A stretch of DNA of 19,652 nt from DASYAN01 sp034431765 (GCA_034431765.1 DAOUDD010000155.1:1-19652), one strand, 5' to 3'. Positions 1-8,344 are shown, numbered from the stretch's first letter. Numbers and translations: made by a program. The notes: generated by a model not told the origin, from the sequence alone.

Positions 1-77
1 CATCCTGCTATGACAGTCATTAGCAGAAGAAATAGAGTTGGCAGCGCTCCAAGAACCGTTTTTTTCTTCGCGTGCAT
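1..77 (-). CDS. Lipoprotein, N-terminal signal peptide only (cut by window edge)
   Basis: This is a partial gene reading leftwards out of the window. The ATG at 75-77 is preceded by a strong AAGGAG ribosome-binding site about 9 bases upstream. The 25 visible residues form a classic type II signal peptide: M-H-A-K-K-K at the N-terminus, then a hydrophobic stretch rich in Leu and Val, ending V-I-A-G. The next codon begins TG, so it would complete a lipobox (V-I-A-G-Cys) if it is TGC or TGT. The product is therefore probably a membrane-anchored extracellular lipoprotein, possibly another solute-binding protein like its upstream neighbour. The mature part lies outside the window, so the function cannot be told. 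Confidence 0.7.
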   Translation of the reverse strand, partial: MHAKKKTVLGALPTLFLLLMTVIAG

Positions 78-399
78 GAAAGAAATCTCCTTATCAGAGT
101 AAAAAATACTGTCATCATGTCATCAACATAACAATACGTCTGGATGAATTTCTTGAGAGACAAAAAACTGGGTGCGTTCCTCCTTCTCAAGTGCTAAGCG
201 ACTTCTGCGAGAAAAAGACTCAGAAGTGCTAGTCAACATTTTCTTTCTTTTACCCATCGCGCTGTGAAACGCTGATGAATAGGCGAGCAAATTCATAGTG
301 GGCATATAGAGCATATTATAGATACGAAATTTGGAGGGGAAATCTCACATAAGGGAAATATTCGTGAGCAAAATGAGGGGGAAGATATAGGGAGAGCGC

Positions 400-454
400 T
401 TTCCTACCCGACATTTTTTTCGTGTCTCACACGAAAAAAATGTCGGGTAGGAAA
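400..454 (-). terminator. 25-bp perfect hairpin after the solute-binding protein gene
   Basis: The arms 400-424 and 430-454 are perfect reverse complements (25 bp) around a 5-base loop. Each arm carries a run of seven T or A. The hairpin lies 4 bases beyond the stop codon of the minus-strand gene ending at 459, so it is probably the transcript end. There is no free T-tract after the stem on either strand, so it is not a textbook intrinsic terminator. It could also act as a 3'-end stabiliser. Confidence 0.6.
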
Positions 455-458
455 ATCG

Positions 459-2180
459 TTATTGGACTCGATAGATGTTGGCCCAGGCGTCGGGGGGGAT
501 GAGATTCTGGGCATTATCAACGATGCCCACGATGCTGGTTGTGCGCAAGAAATTGCTTGTCACCTGCTCCATCGGTAGCCAACCGACATCTTTGACGATC
601 TGCTGCTCCGCTTGCTGGTATGCCTGGACCCGTTGCACTGCTGAGTCCTGGGAATCGGCGTTCTCTAGCTTTTGCTGCACCTCTTGCTGTTGCGCCGCCG
701 TCTTACTGCTATTCTGCCCATAATTCATGTTGTTGTTGGGCGTCCCTTTGCCGAATTGCAGGCTAAGCCAATCCTGCGGGTCAGGATACTCACCCACCCA
801 TGCCAGGCCCCACATCTGAATACCATCGGGATTCCCCGTCGCAGCCGTGACTTTGTCCAGCAGCGTCGTCTCATCGACCGGGTCAGGTTGAACCGTGACC
901 TTGAGCACCTGTTGCCATTGCTTGACGAGCTGCTCGACCTCCTGGTCAAAGTTCGTCACGCCAGTCACATAGGTCAATGTAACTGCTGGCATATCGTTTA
1001 CGCTGGCAAATCCCTCTTCGCGCAATCCCTGCTGAAACAGCTCTTGCGCCTTGCGCGGGTTACCAGTCAGACTTTTGCTATCGTCGGGACCGACCAGGTT
1101 GGCGTTATAGCCCCGGATTCCTTCGGGGACGATGTGATTGGTAGGGATCAATGTGTCTTTCCAGACGTTTTTCACGATAGCAGTTTTATTCACAGCCAGG
1201 GCAAAGGCCTGGCGAATGTGAATGTTGTTAAAGGGCTTTGCCAGGTAGTTCATCGCATAGTAATTGATCCACGCCTGTGGCACTCTATGCAGCTCTTTAT
1301 TTTTGTGCTCGTTGGCGATGTCAGCGAAGGGGACACTGCTCACATCAAGCTTTTTATCCTGGTAATCCTGGTATGCCTCTTCTGCCTGACGATAAAAGGT
1401 GAAGGTGACGTGCTGCAATTGCGGCTTCTTGCTATAGTAATGCGTGTTAGGAACAAGGTCGATACTGCCATTGTGGGCATAGACCGTGGAGGGTTTGAAC
1501 GGCCCCGCTCCTCCCCCCTCGTTGAGATGGTCGGTGAATTTGTCGTTGTACTTGCTGACAAGACTCTTCTCGACGACATACGAGCAGGGCGAGGTGAGCA
1601 TCTGCAAGAAATAAGCCGCTTTCTTGCGCGTCACAATCACCACCGTTTGCGGATCGGGTGCCTGCAGGCTATCACCGATCAATGTCGTTATCTTACCCGC
1701 CAGGAGTTGATCGACGTGATTAATAAGTCCAAGATAGATTGGGGCAACCGTGGATTTTGTGCCTGGAAGGACTGCACGCTCGATGCTATAGACCACGTCC
1801 TGTGATGTGAGCGCTGTGCCATCGTTGAACTGAAGCTTTGGCTTCAGATGAAATGTCCATGTAACACCATCGCTCTCTTGCTTCCAGGATGCGGCAAGCT
1901 GTGGAACAACCTCTAGCTTCTCATTAAGCTGGACCAGACCGGTGTAGAGCATTTGCACTGCGCTCGTAGAAGCTGGATCATGTGCAAGAGCCGGGTCCAG
2001 AGTATCGAAATCCGTCGCACCAATAATTGGCACGGCATACGTCTGTTTGTTGAGAGGAGCCTTGACTAACTGTTTCTGGGCCTGGGAGTCTCCGCCAAAC
2101 AGATCACAGCTTACCAGCATGAGCGAGAGAAGGCAGAGCGCGAGTGGTAGCAATGTATATGTTTTTTGCTGAGTCTGCAT
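459..2180 (-). CDS. ABC transporter solute-binding lipoprotein, family 5 (peptide/nickel type)
   Basis: The 573-residue protein should sit on the outer face of the cell membrane and capture oligopeptides or similar ligands for an ABC importer. Residues 1-25 are a lipoprotein signal peptide with lipobox L-V-S-C (Cys25). The mature part has the order of the SBP_bac_5 family: a domain start around 55-75 (TLDPALAHDP), LYTGLVQL, the block WTFHLKPKLQFNDGTALTSQDVVYSIERA (about 129-157) typical of the family, and late in the protein GLAWVGEYPDPQDW. The length is normal for the family. The start ATG has a weak AAGGA site about 12 bases upstream. No permease or ATPase gene is next to it in the window, so the transporter partner must be elsewhere or beyond the left edge. 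The ligand cannot be told from sequence. Confidence 0.92.
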   Translation of the reverse strand: MQTQQKTYTLLPLALCLLSLMLVSCDLFGGDSQAQKQLVKAPLNKQTYAVPIIGATDFDTLDPALAHDPASTSAVQMLYTGLVQLNEKLEVVPQLAASWKQESDGVTWTFHLKPKLQFNDGTALTSQDVVYSIERAVLPGTKSTVAPIYLGLINHVDQLLAGKITTLIGDSLQAPDPQTVVIVTRKKAAYFLQMLTSPCSYVVEKSLVSKYNDKFTDHLNEGGGAGPFKPSTVYAHNGSIDLVPNTHYYSKKPQLQHVTFTFYRQAEEAYQDYQDKKLDVSSVPFADIANEHKNKELHRVPQAWINYYAMNYLAKPFNNIHIRQAFALAVNKTAIVKNVWKDTLIPTNHIVPEGIRGYNANLVGPDDSKSLTGNPRKAQELFQQGLREEGFASVNDMPAVTLTYVTGVTNFDQEVEQLVKQWQQVLKVTVQPDPVDETTLLDKVTAATGNPDGIQMWGLAWVGEYPDPQDWLSLQFGKGTPNNNMNYGQNSSKTAAQQQEVQQKLENADSQDSAVQRVQAYQQAEQQIVKDVGWLPMEQVTSNFLRTTSIVGIVDNAQNLIPPDAWANIYRVQ

Positions 2181-2517
2181 CAGGCTTTTCTGCTTCCTTC
2201 AAAATGATATACTCATTCTTCGTCATAAATGGTGTCTAACAAATGAATCCAGGTGTCTGTGTAGCGATGAGTCGCGGCGGACGCGATAAATCGAGTCCCT
2301 ATTTTCGCCCAATCAATTGGGCAGACGAGCGATAGCTCGTGTTTGTATCTGCGATCTCTCGCGACACCCAGATTTATTTGTTAAAGAGCATTTTTATGGA
2401 TATGTACAAGCAAGAGCATATGCTCTTGCCCATCGCCCAATTATTCCCTTTTACACATACACATTATTCCGGGTATTCAGACCCCAATTCGTTGGGCGAA
2501 AATAGGGACCCAATCCA
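2181..2517. other. Gene-free spacer holding an inverted-repeat element
   Basis: This spacer separates the solute-binding protein gene (start at 2180) from the stop of the 481-aa gene (2518). It holds no credible ORF. Most of it (2264-2517) is the palindrome-rich element described separately. The promoter of the solute-binding protein gene should lie in 2181-2260, but no clear -35/-10 pair stands out. Confidence 0.6.
2264..2517. repeat. MITE-like inverted-repeat element with nested palindromes
   Basis: The left end (2264-2322) is a minus-strand copy of the dispersed repeat found again near 9000 and 11560. The right end (2483-2517) is a partial plus-strand copy. The two share the inverted block TCCCTATTTTCGCCCAA, so they face each other like terminal inverted repeats. 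Between them are a 6-bp hairpin (2325-2340), a small GCGA/TCGC hairpin (2351-2362) and a perfect 20-bp palindrome (2410-2429). No ORF of note lies inside. The size of about 250 bp and the inverted ends suggest a non-autonomous mobile element or a pair of opposed repeat copies; no target-site duplication was identified. Confidence 0.5.
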
Positions 2518-3963
2518 TTACAGGTTTGCAATATCCCCATCTCTTGGGCCGAAGAGAGCGGCGCGCAGCGCGACCTGCAGGAAAGAGTCGATGGAAGTAC
2601 TCTGCAACGCTGTCAGCCAGGTAAGGTATTCTTCGCTCGCAGCCTGCACAATTTGTAGCGTATGCCCTGCATCAGCTCTTGCATCCACGTACGCCGCTGC
2701 CAGACCGATTGTGCCGAAGAGGGCGCGTGGGTCGTGGCGAAGTTCGAGGTAACGGCGCGAGAGTGCCAGCGCTGCCGGAAAATCCTGACCATGCAAGTGA
2801 TTGCTCAACGTCTCTAATTGTGAGGCTGCAATCAGGCCGCCACCTGCTCCAAGTCCTCTCGATGCATCTGCTTTACCTGGAGCCGTTGGAATCGCAAGTT
2901 CCTTGTGAAGTGCATTGATATAGGCGGCAGAGGTAAAGAGCAGGTTGAGAATCTCCACGTCTTGCACCTGTTGAAATGCCTGGTGAATGGCTGAGGCGAA
3001 GAGCAGGCCATGCCCAACCCGAATAAACAGCTCCCGGTCCTCGTTGCCTGTGCGCTGCAATACATCGGCGGCGGCCAGGGAGATGACTGAGGCGACGGCA
3101 CGCGGTGATGCTTCACCCTGGATAATGGCATCATAGACCCCTTGACAGACCTGGCTGGTGTCAGCTTCGCTCAAAAGCAACGCGTGCAAGGGAAGCGCGC
3201 TCTGATTTTTAGGAGCGGAGATGCGTGTGCGAACGCCTTTGAGGTCGTGCTTTGGATCACTGATATAGCCTCGTACCGTTGCAATCCAGCCTGGCTCCTC
3301 CTCATTGGGCTGCAGTGGCAGATGTGGTGCGAGCCAGTGGATAATATTTGGTACGCGATTGCCCCATTCAACGGCGTCAAGCAACTGGAAGCCACGCACC
3401 GCGTAGGTAAAGGGGTGTCCTGCACGCTGAAAGGTCGTGGAGACCGCTTCGTAGGCGCGTACCTGCATCGTTCGATAGTCCGCGCCCGTTCCATAGAGGC
3501 CAAGCAACGCTCGTTCCGCAAGTAGCGCATCGTTGTTCTGAACGGCGTCGTGCATTACCTCATTCATCGTCTTGCCGCTGTCCATCAACTCGCTGGGAAA
3601 GAAGGGAGCTGGCTCTGCCTGGGGCACGGAAGAAGTCGGTAGGCCACTCATAACTGTTGCGGCGACCTTAAGTCCCTGGACAAAGAGTGGTAACGCGCGC
3701 TCCTTTGGTAGCTCCTGTGCATTTACCGGCGCGGGAATCCAATGAATCAGGCGTCCAAGCATGGAGGCCGCAGTGAGTGTAATTAGCGGATGGCCATCAG
3801 TGTCTCTATGGGCAAGCTGCATGCCGATGCGTGCGAGCAACACATCGGCCGCTTTGTCCTGCTCTAAATAGGAGCGTGCTGCGGCAACGATAGCTTCAAT
3901 CCTGCCGCTTGACACGGAATCTATAAGAAGTGAGAGGTCTGCTCTCATATCAATTGCTGCCAT
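2518..3963 (-). CDS. Conserved-looking helical protein of unknown function (481 aa)
   Basis: I do not recognise this protein. It is predicted to be soluble, with no signal peptide or membrane segment, and rich in Ala and Leu in a pattern suggesting mostly alpha helix. Notable histidine-containing spots are G-H-P-L-I-T-L (about 57-63), L-I-H-W-I-P (about 72-77), G-H-P-F-T-Y and I-I-H-W-L-A-P. Repeated H-P and I-H-W motifs may be metal or cofactor ligands. There is a weak resemblance to questin-oxidase-like (DUF4243) all-helical proteins, but I would not name it so. The start is well supported by GAGGAG seven bases before the ATG. It is the last gene of a minus-strand cluster, 32 bases after the 259-aa gene, so it is probably co-transcribed with that gene and perhaps the TPR gene. 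A repeat element abuts its stop codon directly. Confidence 0.8.
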   Translation of the reverse strand: MAAIDMRADLSLLIDSVSSGRIEAIVAAARSYLEQDKAADVLLARIGMQLAHRDTDGHPLITLTAASMLGRLIHWIPAPVNAQELPKERALPLFVQGLKVAATVMSGLPTSSVPQAEPAPFFPSELMDSGKTMNEVMHDAVQNNDALLAERALLGLYGTGADYRTMQVRAYEAVSTTFQRAGHPFTYAVRGFQLLDAVEWGNRVPNIIHWLAPHLPLQPNEEEPGWIATVRGYISDPKHDLKGVRTRISAPKNQSALPLHALLLSEADTSQVCQGVYDAIIQGEASPRAVASVISLAAADVLQRTGNEDRELFIRVGHGLLFASAIHQAFQQVQDVEILNLLFTSAAYINALHKELAIPTAPGKADASRGLGAGGGLIAASQLETLSNHLHGQDFPAALALSRRYLELRHDPRALFGTIGLAAAYVDARADAGHTLQIVQAASEEYLTWLTALQSTSIDSFLQVALRAALFGPRDGDIANL

Positions 3964-3995
3964 AAAAAAACTCCTCTATAAGATCAAAGTCAAAA

Positions 3996-4775
3996 TTATC
4001 CCTGTTCTTGCAGTTCCCGAATAGCACGGTCCAGGTTGGGAACATCTGCATATTCTTCGTCAAGGAGCTTATATGCTCGACTCAGATACAGTTCGGCTAG
4101 CCGCGCGCTCTGCATACTCTGGCCGGTTGCTGCGGTAATCAGTTCAGAGCTGCGATACTTATCGGGTAATCGTCGGCTGATCCGCTCCATCCGTTTGCGC
4201 GCGTCCTGTAGAGCGCTGATGTCATGCCCATCGAGCGCGTAGCGAGCTGTGCCTACCAGCTTGCCCAGTTCCGCAAGTTTCTGCCGCTCCGACATCGCTT
4301 CAATCAGCAGCTCATCGGCATCCAGGTCATTGAGCACAGGCGTTTTCTCCTGGGATGATGAGGTGCGAGGAGAGATCGAGGGAGCCTGGGAGTTATACGT
4401 GGCATAGAGCTGGGCATATTCCTGGCAACTCAAAGAGGCCATCTGCATGCGCTCAACATCCTCATTTGAAATAGTGCCGATATCACAGAGATCGTCATCG
4501 CGCCGCTCCGCCAGCGCTTCAAGCTCTGCCAGGCTCAGACCCTCTTCAAGCATAGGTGGGATTGGCATCCCCGAAACACTGCCAGCGCCTTGCAGTTCCT
4601 CTGTCGGAATCTGTGCGGCAAAGAGCGGGGGAAGATACTTCGCCAGCGACATGGGGATGGGTGGAACAAGGCAATAGGTGCTATAAATGACGTTCGCGTT
4701 CCGCGAACTTCGCGCGATAAAGATAGCATGTCCACGCGGGGTCTGTGCGCTTCCACGTAAGAAATGTATGGACAT
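3996..4775 (-). CDS. Unknown protein, 259 aa, middle gene of TPR cluster
   Basis: No family is recognised. The first 60 residues are the most globular-looking part (R-G-H-A-I-F-I-A-R-S-S-R-N-A-N-V-I-Y-S-T-Y, then P-P-I-P-M-S-L-A-K-Y-L-P-P-L-F-A). The middle is acidic (L-E-E-G-L-S-L-A-E-L-E-A-L) and the last 100 residues look like charged helices, possibly coiled coil. There is no signal peptide or membrane segment. The start ATG follows GGAGGGAG by 8 bases, which is a strong ribosome-binding site. It lies 143 bases after the TPR gene and 32 bases before the 481-aa gene on the same strand, so it probably works with the latter. The patch of aromatic and Arg residues in the N-terminal part could be a nucleotide or protein contact, but that is a guess. 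Confidence 0.75.
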   Translation of the reverse strand: MSIHFLRGSAQTPRGHAIFIARSSRNANVIYSTYCLVPPIPMSLAKYLPPLFAAQIPTEELQGAGSVSGMPIPPMLEEGLSLAELEALAERRDDDLCDIGTISNEDVERMQMASLSCQEYAQLYATYNSQAPSISPRTSSSQEKTPVLNDLDADELLIEAMSERQKLAELGKLVGTARYALDGHDISALQDARKRMERISRRLPDKYRSSELITAATGQSMQSARLAELYLSRAYKLLDEEYADVPNLDRAIRELQEQG

Positions 4776-4918
4776 AACGAAGTCTCCCTCCAGTTACCGC
4801 TTATGCTCTGTCATGCTCAACGCATGATCTGCGCTCGCGGATATTCGACCTTTGTAGTGGTGCGGATGAACACATTCCTCTTATTATCTATACGCTCTAT
4901 TGTCTCATGCAATGTCTT

Positions 4919-7162
4919 CTATGACAATCCTTTCCGTACTTCTTGTAGACGGCGTAGCAGATCTGTGTTGATGCGAATCTCGTCCTGCGAAAGCTCTTCG
5001 CCCTCCAGTTGCAGCGTTTCTTCATAAGAACGGAGATGCTGGACAATTTCCTGCGAGCCAGCGATACGCACAAAGTTTTGTAGGAGCGTGCGTGCCTGTT
5101 CATCCGCGTTACGTCGTATACCGGTGATCGCGGTCTGTGCGTACTGCTCGGCATATTGACGTAAGAACGTCCCCCAGCGCTCTGGCGAACTGATGCTGTT
5201 CATAACTCGTTCGACCTGGACGATAGCTTTCGCCTGTTCATCTCTGGCCTGCTCCATATCTCCACGCAGATAAAAGATTGAGCCTCGTGCAAAGCGTGTG
5301 TCGGCTACACCAAGGGGGCGGCGCTGCTGATGGTAGTATTTGAGCGCCTGCTCAAAATCTGCCAGCGCCTCATCGTTCTCGTCTTGCTCGCGGTGCACAA
5401 GGCCGCGCACAAGCAGAACGTCCGCGCCATTAATATGATCGTTGCTCTGTTGAAAACGCAGAATCGCAGCCTCGCAGTTTTCTTTCGCCTCGTTCCACTG
5501 CTGCTGACCAATATTTACCTGGGCCACGCCGAGCACCGCCATCCCGTCTCCGTTGGTACTCTCAAGAAATTGAAACTGGCGACCAGCAGCGAGATAGGTT
5601 TCGAGCGCGGGATCAAACTCGCTGCGTGCCAGGCGCGTCTCTGCCTGTCCGAGCAGCGCCTCGGCCGCAACAAGCGGCTGCTGATATGCTTCTGCCTGAT
5701 TATGCGCGGTGCTGAAACGTTGCTCTGCCTCGCTAAATGCGCCTTCGGCCAGCAGCAGTTGTCCCTCGACAAGCGTTATCAGTGCCTGCACAGGTTGCGC
5801 GAGAGCGTTCTTTTTCAACCCTTCTCGCGCCACTGTGAGCTGAGACTGGACCTCTTTAAAATCGCCGGTCAGCAGGCTGATACGGGCCTGCTGGATAGCC
5901 GCTGTTGCAATGAGAGCCGCGCCAGCAGTCTCGTCTACCTCGCTAATAAGCGTGCTGGCGGTAGTGTAGGCGTTGTGTGCCGGCCCCAGCTCACCTAACT
6001 GGCGATAGACATCACCAACTCCCAGAACGGCACGGCCCTCTAACAGGCCATTGTGCAATGTATGCGCCTGTTGTCGTGCCTCCTCCAGCGTTTTACGTGC
6101 GCGCTCAAGCGCTCCCTGTCGATACTGAATAATGCCCAGTCCGACGCTGCTTTCAGCCTGACCGAAGCGGAAGGAGATCGACTGGTAGGTGCGTAATGCA
6201 CGTTCCATCATCCCCGCAGCATACGAAAGCTGTCCGCGCTGCAGATTGACCTCTCCTAGCAGACGATTTGCGTTTGCTGCTCCCAGAGGATTGTGCTGAT
6301 CTGTATAGATTTGCAGCGCGGATTGTCCACCAATAAGTGCCTGGTCAATCTGTGATTGCAGAAAATTGATAAGCCCAAGCTCTAAATTAGCATCTGCCAT
6401 CCCCAGTTCGTATTCCATCGTCTGGGCCATGGTGAGTGCCTGCCCAAGCAACGTGCTGGCTTCGTCGAGCCGCTCCTGATCGATATAGATACGTGCCAGT
6501 CCTGTCAGCGCATCGACAGTACCAAAGTTATCCTTTTGTGAGCGGTAGATATCGAGCGCGCGTTGATATGCGCTTTCAGCTTCTGCAAAGTGGCGTGTCA
6601 GGCGTTGAATATCAGCAAGGCTACGGCTGGCATCGGCCTCAGAGATGCTCTCATGCGCCTCCTGATAATACCGAAGCGCCTCCTGATAGTGTTCTGTCGC
6701 ATATTCCATATGGCCGCGTTGTACTTCGACATGTCCGAGTGCAAGTGCAACATTGCCCAGGCCCAGAGAATCGTGCTGTGCACGGTAGAACTGCTGCGCG
6801 TTCTGATAGGCGTCCTGCGCGCGATCGAGATGCGCGAGCTGGCGCTCAATGTGGCCGAGCGCAAGGATGCTGTTGGCTTCCAGCAGCGGCTTCTGTGCGT
6901 CATGATAGAAACGCGACGCGCGCTGATAACTATTGAGGGCCTGCTCCAGGCGGTTCTCCTGCCGCTGCACTTCCGCAATCATTGAGCGCGCATCGCCCGC
7001 GCGCTTGAAATCGCCGCTCAAGCGGAAGCGCACCTCGGCGTCCCCAAATGCCTCGCTCGCCTTGTCCGATTTCCCTTCATTATAGGCAGTGAAGCCATCT
7101 TGCAGCCGTTTTTCCGCAAGCTGAAGATCTCGTGCCTTTTTTTCATTGTCAGATGTCGTCAT
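4919..7162 (-). CDS. Large tetratricopeptide-repeat protein (747 aa)
   Basis: The protein is almost wholly made of TPR-type helix pairs with a spacing of about 40 residues, roughly 14 to 16 units from residue 15 to 640. Typical units read A-x-x-x-L-A-x-G-x-x-x-x-x-x-G-x-x-x-x-A-x-x-x-Y-x-x-A. Such solenoids bind other proteins. The C-terminal 110 residues change character: a segment with I-S-S-P-E-R-W-G-T-F-L-R-Q-Y-A-E-Q-Y and later R-T-L-L-Q resembles the linker that precedes the CHAT peptidase domain in TPR-CHAT proteins, but no CHAT domain follows and the protein ends at 747. There is no signal peptide, so it is probably cytoplasmic. The start is supported by AAGGA about 7 bases before the ATG. 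It is the first gene of the three-gene minus-strand cluster. Confidence 0.85.
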   Translation of the reverse strand: MTTSDNEKKARDLQLAEKRLQDGFTAYNEGKSDKASEAFGDAEVRFRLSGDFKRAGDARSMIAEVQRQENRLEQALNSYQRASRFYHDAQKPLLEANSILALGHIERQLAHLDRAQDAYQNAQQFYRAQHDSLGLGNVALALGHVEVQRGHMEYATEHYQEALRYYQEAHESISEADASRSLADIQRLTRHFAEAESAYQRALDIYRSQKDNFGTVDALTGLARIYIDQERLDEASTLLGQALTMAQTMEYELGMADANLELGLINFLQSQIDQALIGGQSALQIYTDQHNPLGAANANRLLGEVNLQRGQLSYAAGMMERALRTYQSISFRFGQAESSVGLGIIQYRQGALERARKTLEEARQQAHTLHNGLLEGRAVLGVGDVYRQLGELGPAHNAYTTASTLISEVDETAGAALIATAAIQQARISLLTGDFKEVQSQLTVAREGLKKNALAQPVQALITLVEGQLLLAEGAFSEAEQRFSTAHNQAEAYQQPLVAAEALLGQAETRLARSEFDPALETYLAAGRQFQFLESTNGDGMAVLGVAQVNIGQQQWNEAKENCEAAILRFQQSNDHINGADVLLVRGLVHREQDENDEALADFEQALKYYHQQRRPLGVADTRFARGSIFYLRGDMEQARDEQAKAIVQVERVMNSISSPERWGTFLRQYAEQYAQTAITGIRRNADEQARTLLQNFVRIAGSQEIVQHLRSYEETLQLEGEELSQDEIRINTDLLRRLQEVRKGLS

Positions 7163-7447
7163 ACCTGTATCCTTAAGCTCAGAAATATGAGTTGTTGAGC
7201 CTCTGATCTCATGATTGTAGTCTCATTTCATTGTAGTGCGTTAGACCAGTGAAAGTCAAAGCCAGGCCTGCCGGACGCAAAACTTCCCCCTTCTTTATAG
7301 CTCGTTTACAGGCTCATAAATGCTCCTATCTCTTAATTTTGTTGAGCTTTTTGTGCACTAGCAGCGCACAAAAAGCTCAACAAAATTAGAAAAAGTGAGC
7401 GCCGTAGGCGCGTACATACAATCCAGAAGAGGGATGGACCTGTTGAT
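7163..7447. other. Gene-free spacer between TPR gene and DUF892 gene
   Basis: No gene is seen here. The part next to 7162 must hold the promoter and leader of the TPR gene, but no clear consensus pair was found. The spacer contains the 23-bp hairpin at 7334-7388. Confidence 0.5.
7334..7388. terminator. 23-bp perfect hairpin in spacer
   Basis: Arms 7334-7356 and 7366-7388 are perfect complements with a 9-base loop. The stem contains T5/A5 and T4/A4 runs. It lies about 130 bases past the stop of the DUF892 gene and upstream of the TPR gene. It could be a second terminator that insulates the TPR cluster from transcription coming from the right, or a member of a repeated hairpin family. No external T-tract is present. 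Confidence 0.45.
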
Positions 7448-7508
7448 CAACGCAACAAAACGCGACAGGCCCCGAAGCTCTCGGAACCTGTCGCGTTTTG
7501 TTGCGTTG
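7448..7508 (-). terminator. 22-bp perfect hairpin terminator of DUF892 gene
   Basis: Arms 7448-7469 and 7487-7508 are perfect complements, and four extra pairs (CCGA/TCGG) can form within the 17-base loop. The hairpin starts 8 bases past the TAG stop at 7517-7519 of the minus-strand DUF892 gene, so it is the likely transcript end. A free T-tract is absent. Confidence 0.65.
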
Positions 7509-7516
7509 CACCTATC

Positions 7517-8008
7517 CTACTTCTTCGCAAGTTGTGGGCCGAGCTGTTTTGAAAGCTGTTCGACCTTTTTCGCCATCGTCTCTTCCTGCTGGAGATTCTG
7601 CTGCAGCAGTTGCGCGATCTGTTTTTGTCCCATCAGAGTAGCCTGCTGGATCAGATCGGTGTAGGAAGCGATCTCATAGTGCTCAGTCTTGGATGCGCCA
7701 CCTAGATTGAACATCGCGAGGATCTCAGACGAAGGCTTTTCCTTAAGGAAGCTATCGTGCTCCTGCTTCATACCCGCTACTGCTGTGCAAGGGGCTTGCT
7801 CAGGTTGAGTTCCCAGGATCTCAAAGCACTGTTCGAGATTCTTAATTTGCTGCTGTGTCTCCTGCCCGTGCTGCTCAAACGCCTGCCTCACCTGTGGATG
7901 ATCAGTTTCCTGAGCCATCGTCGGCAGCATCTTTGAAATCCTTTGCTCCGCATCATAGATGTCACTGAGTTCGTGCAGGAAAAGCTCCTGTGGCGTATTC
8001 ATTGGCAT
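7517..8008 (-). CDS. DUF892 (YciF-like) ferritin-fold stress protein
   Basis: The 163-residue protein matches the DUF892/YciE-YciF family: a compact four-helix ferritin-like bundle, about 160-170 residues long, linked to general stress in enterobacteria. Visible family signatures are the N-terminal L-F-L-H-E-L-S-D-I-Y-D-A-E-Q (residues 9-22), H-G-Q-E-T-Q-Q-Q-I in the second helix, K-T-E-H-Y-E-I-A-S-Y in the third and N-L-Q-Q-E-E in the fourth; their Glu and His residues would form the di-iron site. It is cytoplasmic with no signal peptide. The exact biochemical role of the family is not settled. The ATG has AAAGGAAAG upstream. It stands alone, with a strong hairpin after its stop. Confidence 0.9.
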   Translation of the reverse strand: MPMNTPQELFLHELSDIYDAEQRISKMLPTMAQETDHPQVRQAFEQHGQETQQQIKNLEQCFEILGTQPEQAPCTAVAGMKQEHDSFLKEKPSSEILAMFNLGGASKTEHYEIASYTDLIQQATLMGQKQIAQLLQQNLQQEETMAKKVEQLSKQLGPQLAKK

Positions 8009-8344
8009 GATATCTTTCCTTTCCTATAGACGGACATTTGTCGTAACTAGGCTACCATGAAGGATACCTTTTTCCTTTTCTCGCGTGCCTCTACATAGGC
8101 ATTTCTCTTTCCATAACGCTTTCGTTGAATAGAAAGGCATCCAGGTATATCACGTATCACCCACCCTTAAAGATACAACTCCTTATTAATAGCTGTGCTC
8201 ACTAGAGAAGTGTTTTTTGAGAAAGGCTCTTCCTTATCACTTGTTATGGATCGATTATCTTGTATGTAGCCATATTCAATATGCTGCGCACGTGTGTTTT
8301 CGCTCATGAGGAAGTGAGGCTTGCTTATCGCTGCAAAGTGTTGA

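Noticed and set aside
123..314. 63-residue minus-strand frame between the hairpin and the left-edge gene
   Set aside because: It has no ribosome-binding site, no recognisable composition, and lies in an AT-rich spacer.
672..1805. Long (377-residue) plus-strand frame inside the solute-binding protein gene
   Set aside because: It is the opposite-strand shadow of a clearly real gene; its translation is not protein-like.
2339..2752. Plus-strand 137-residue frame across the repeat element and the end of the 481-aa gene
   Set aside because: The start lies in a repeat and most of the rest is the reverse strand of a real gene. The similar start of other frames near 9009 comes from the same repeat.
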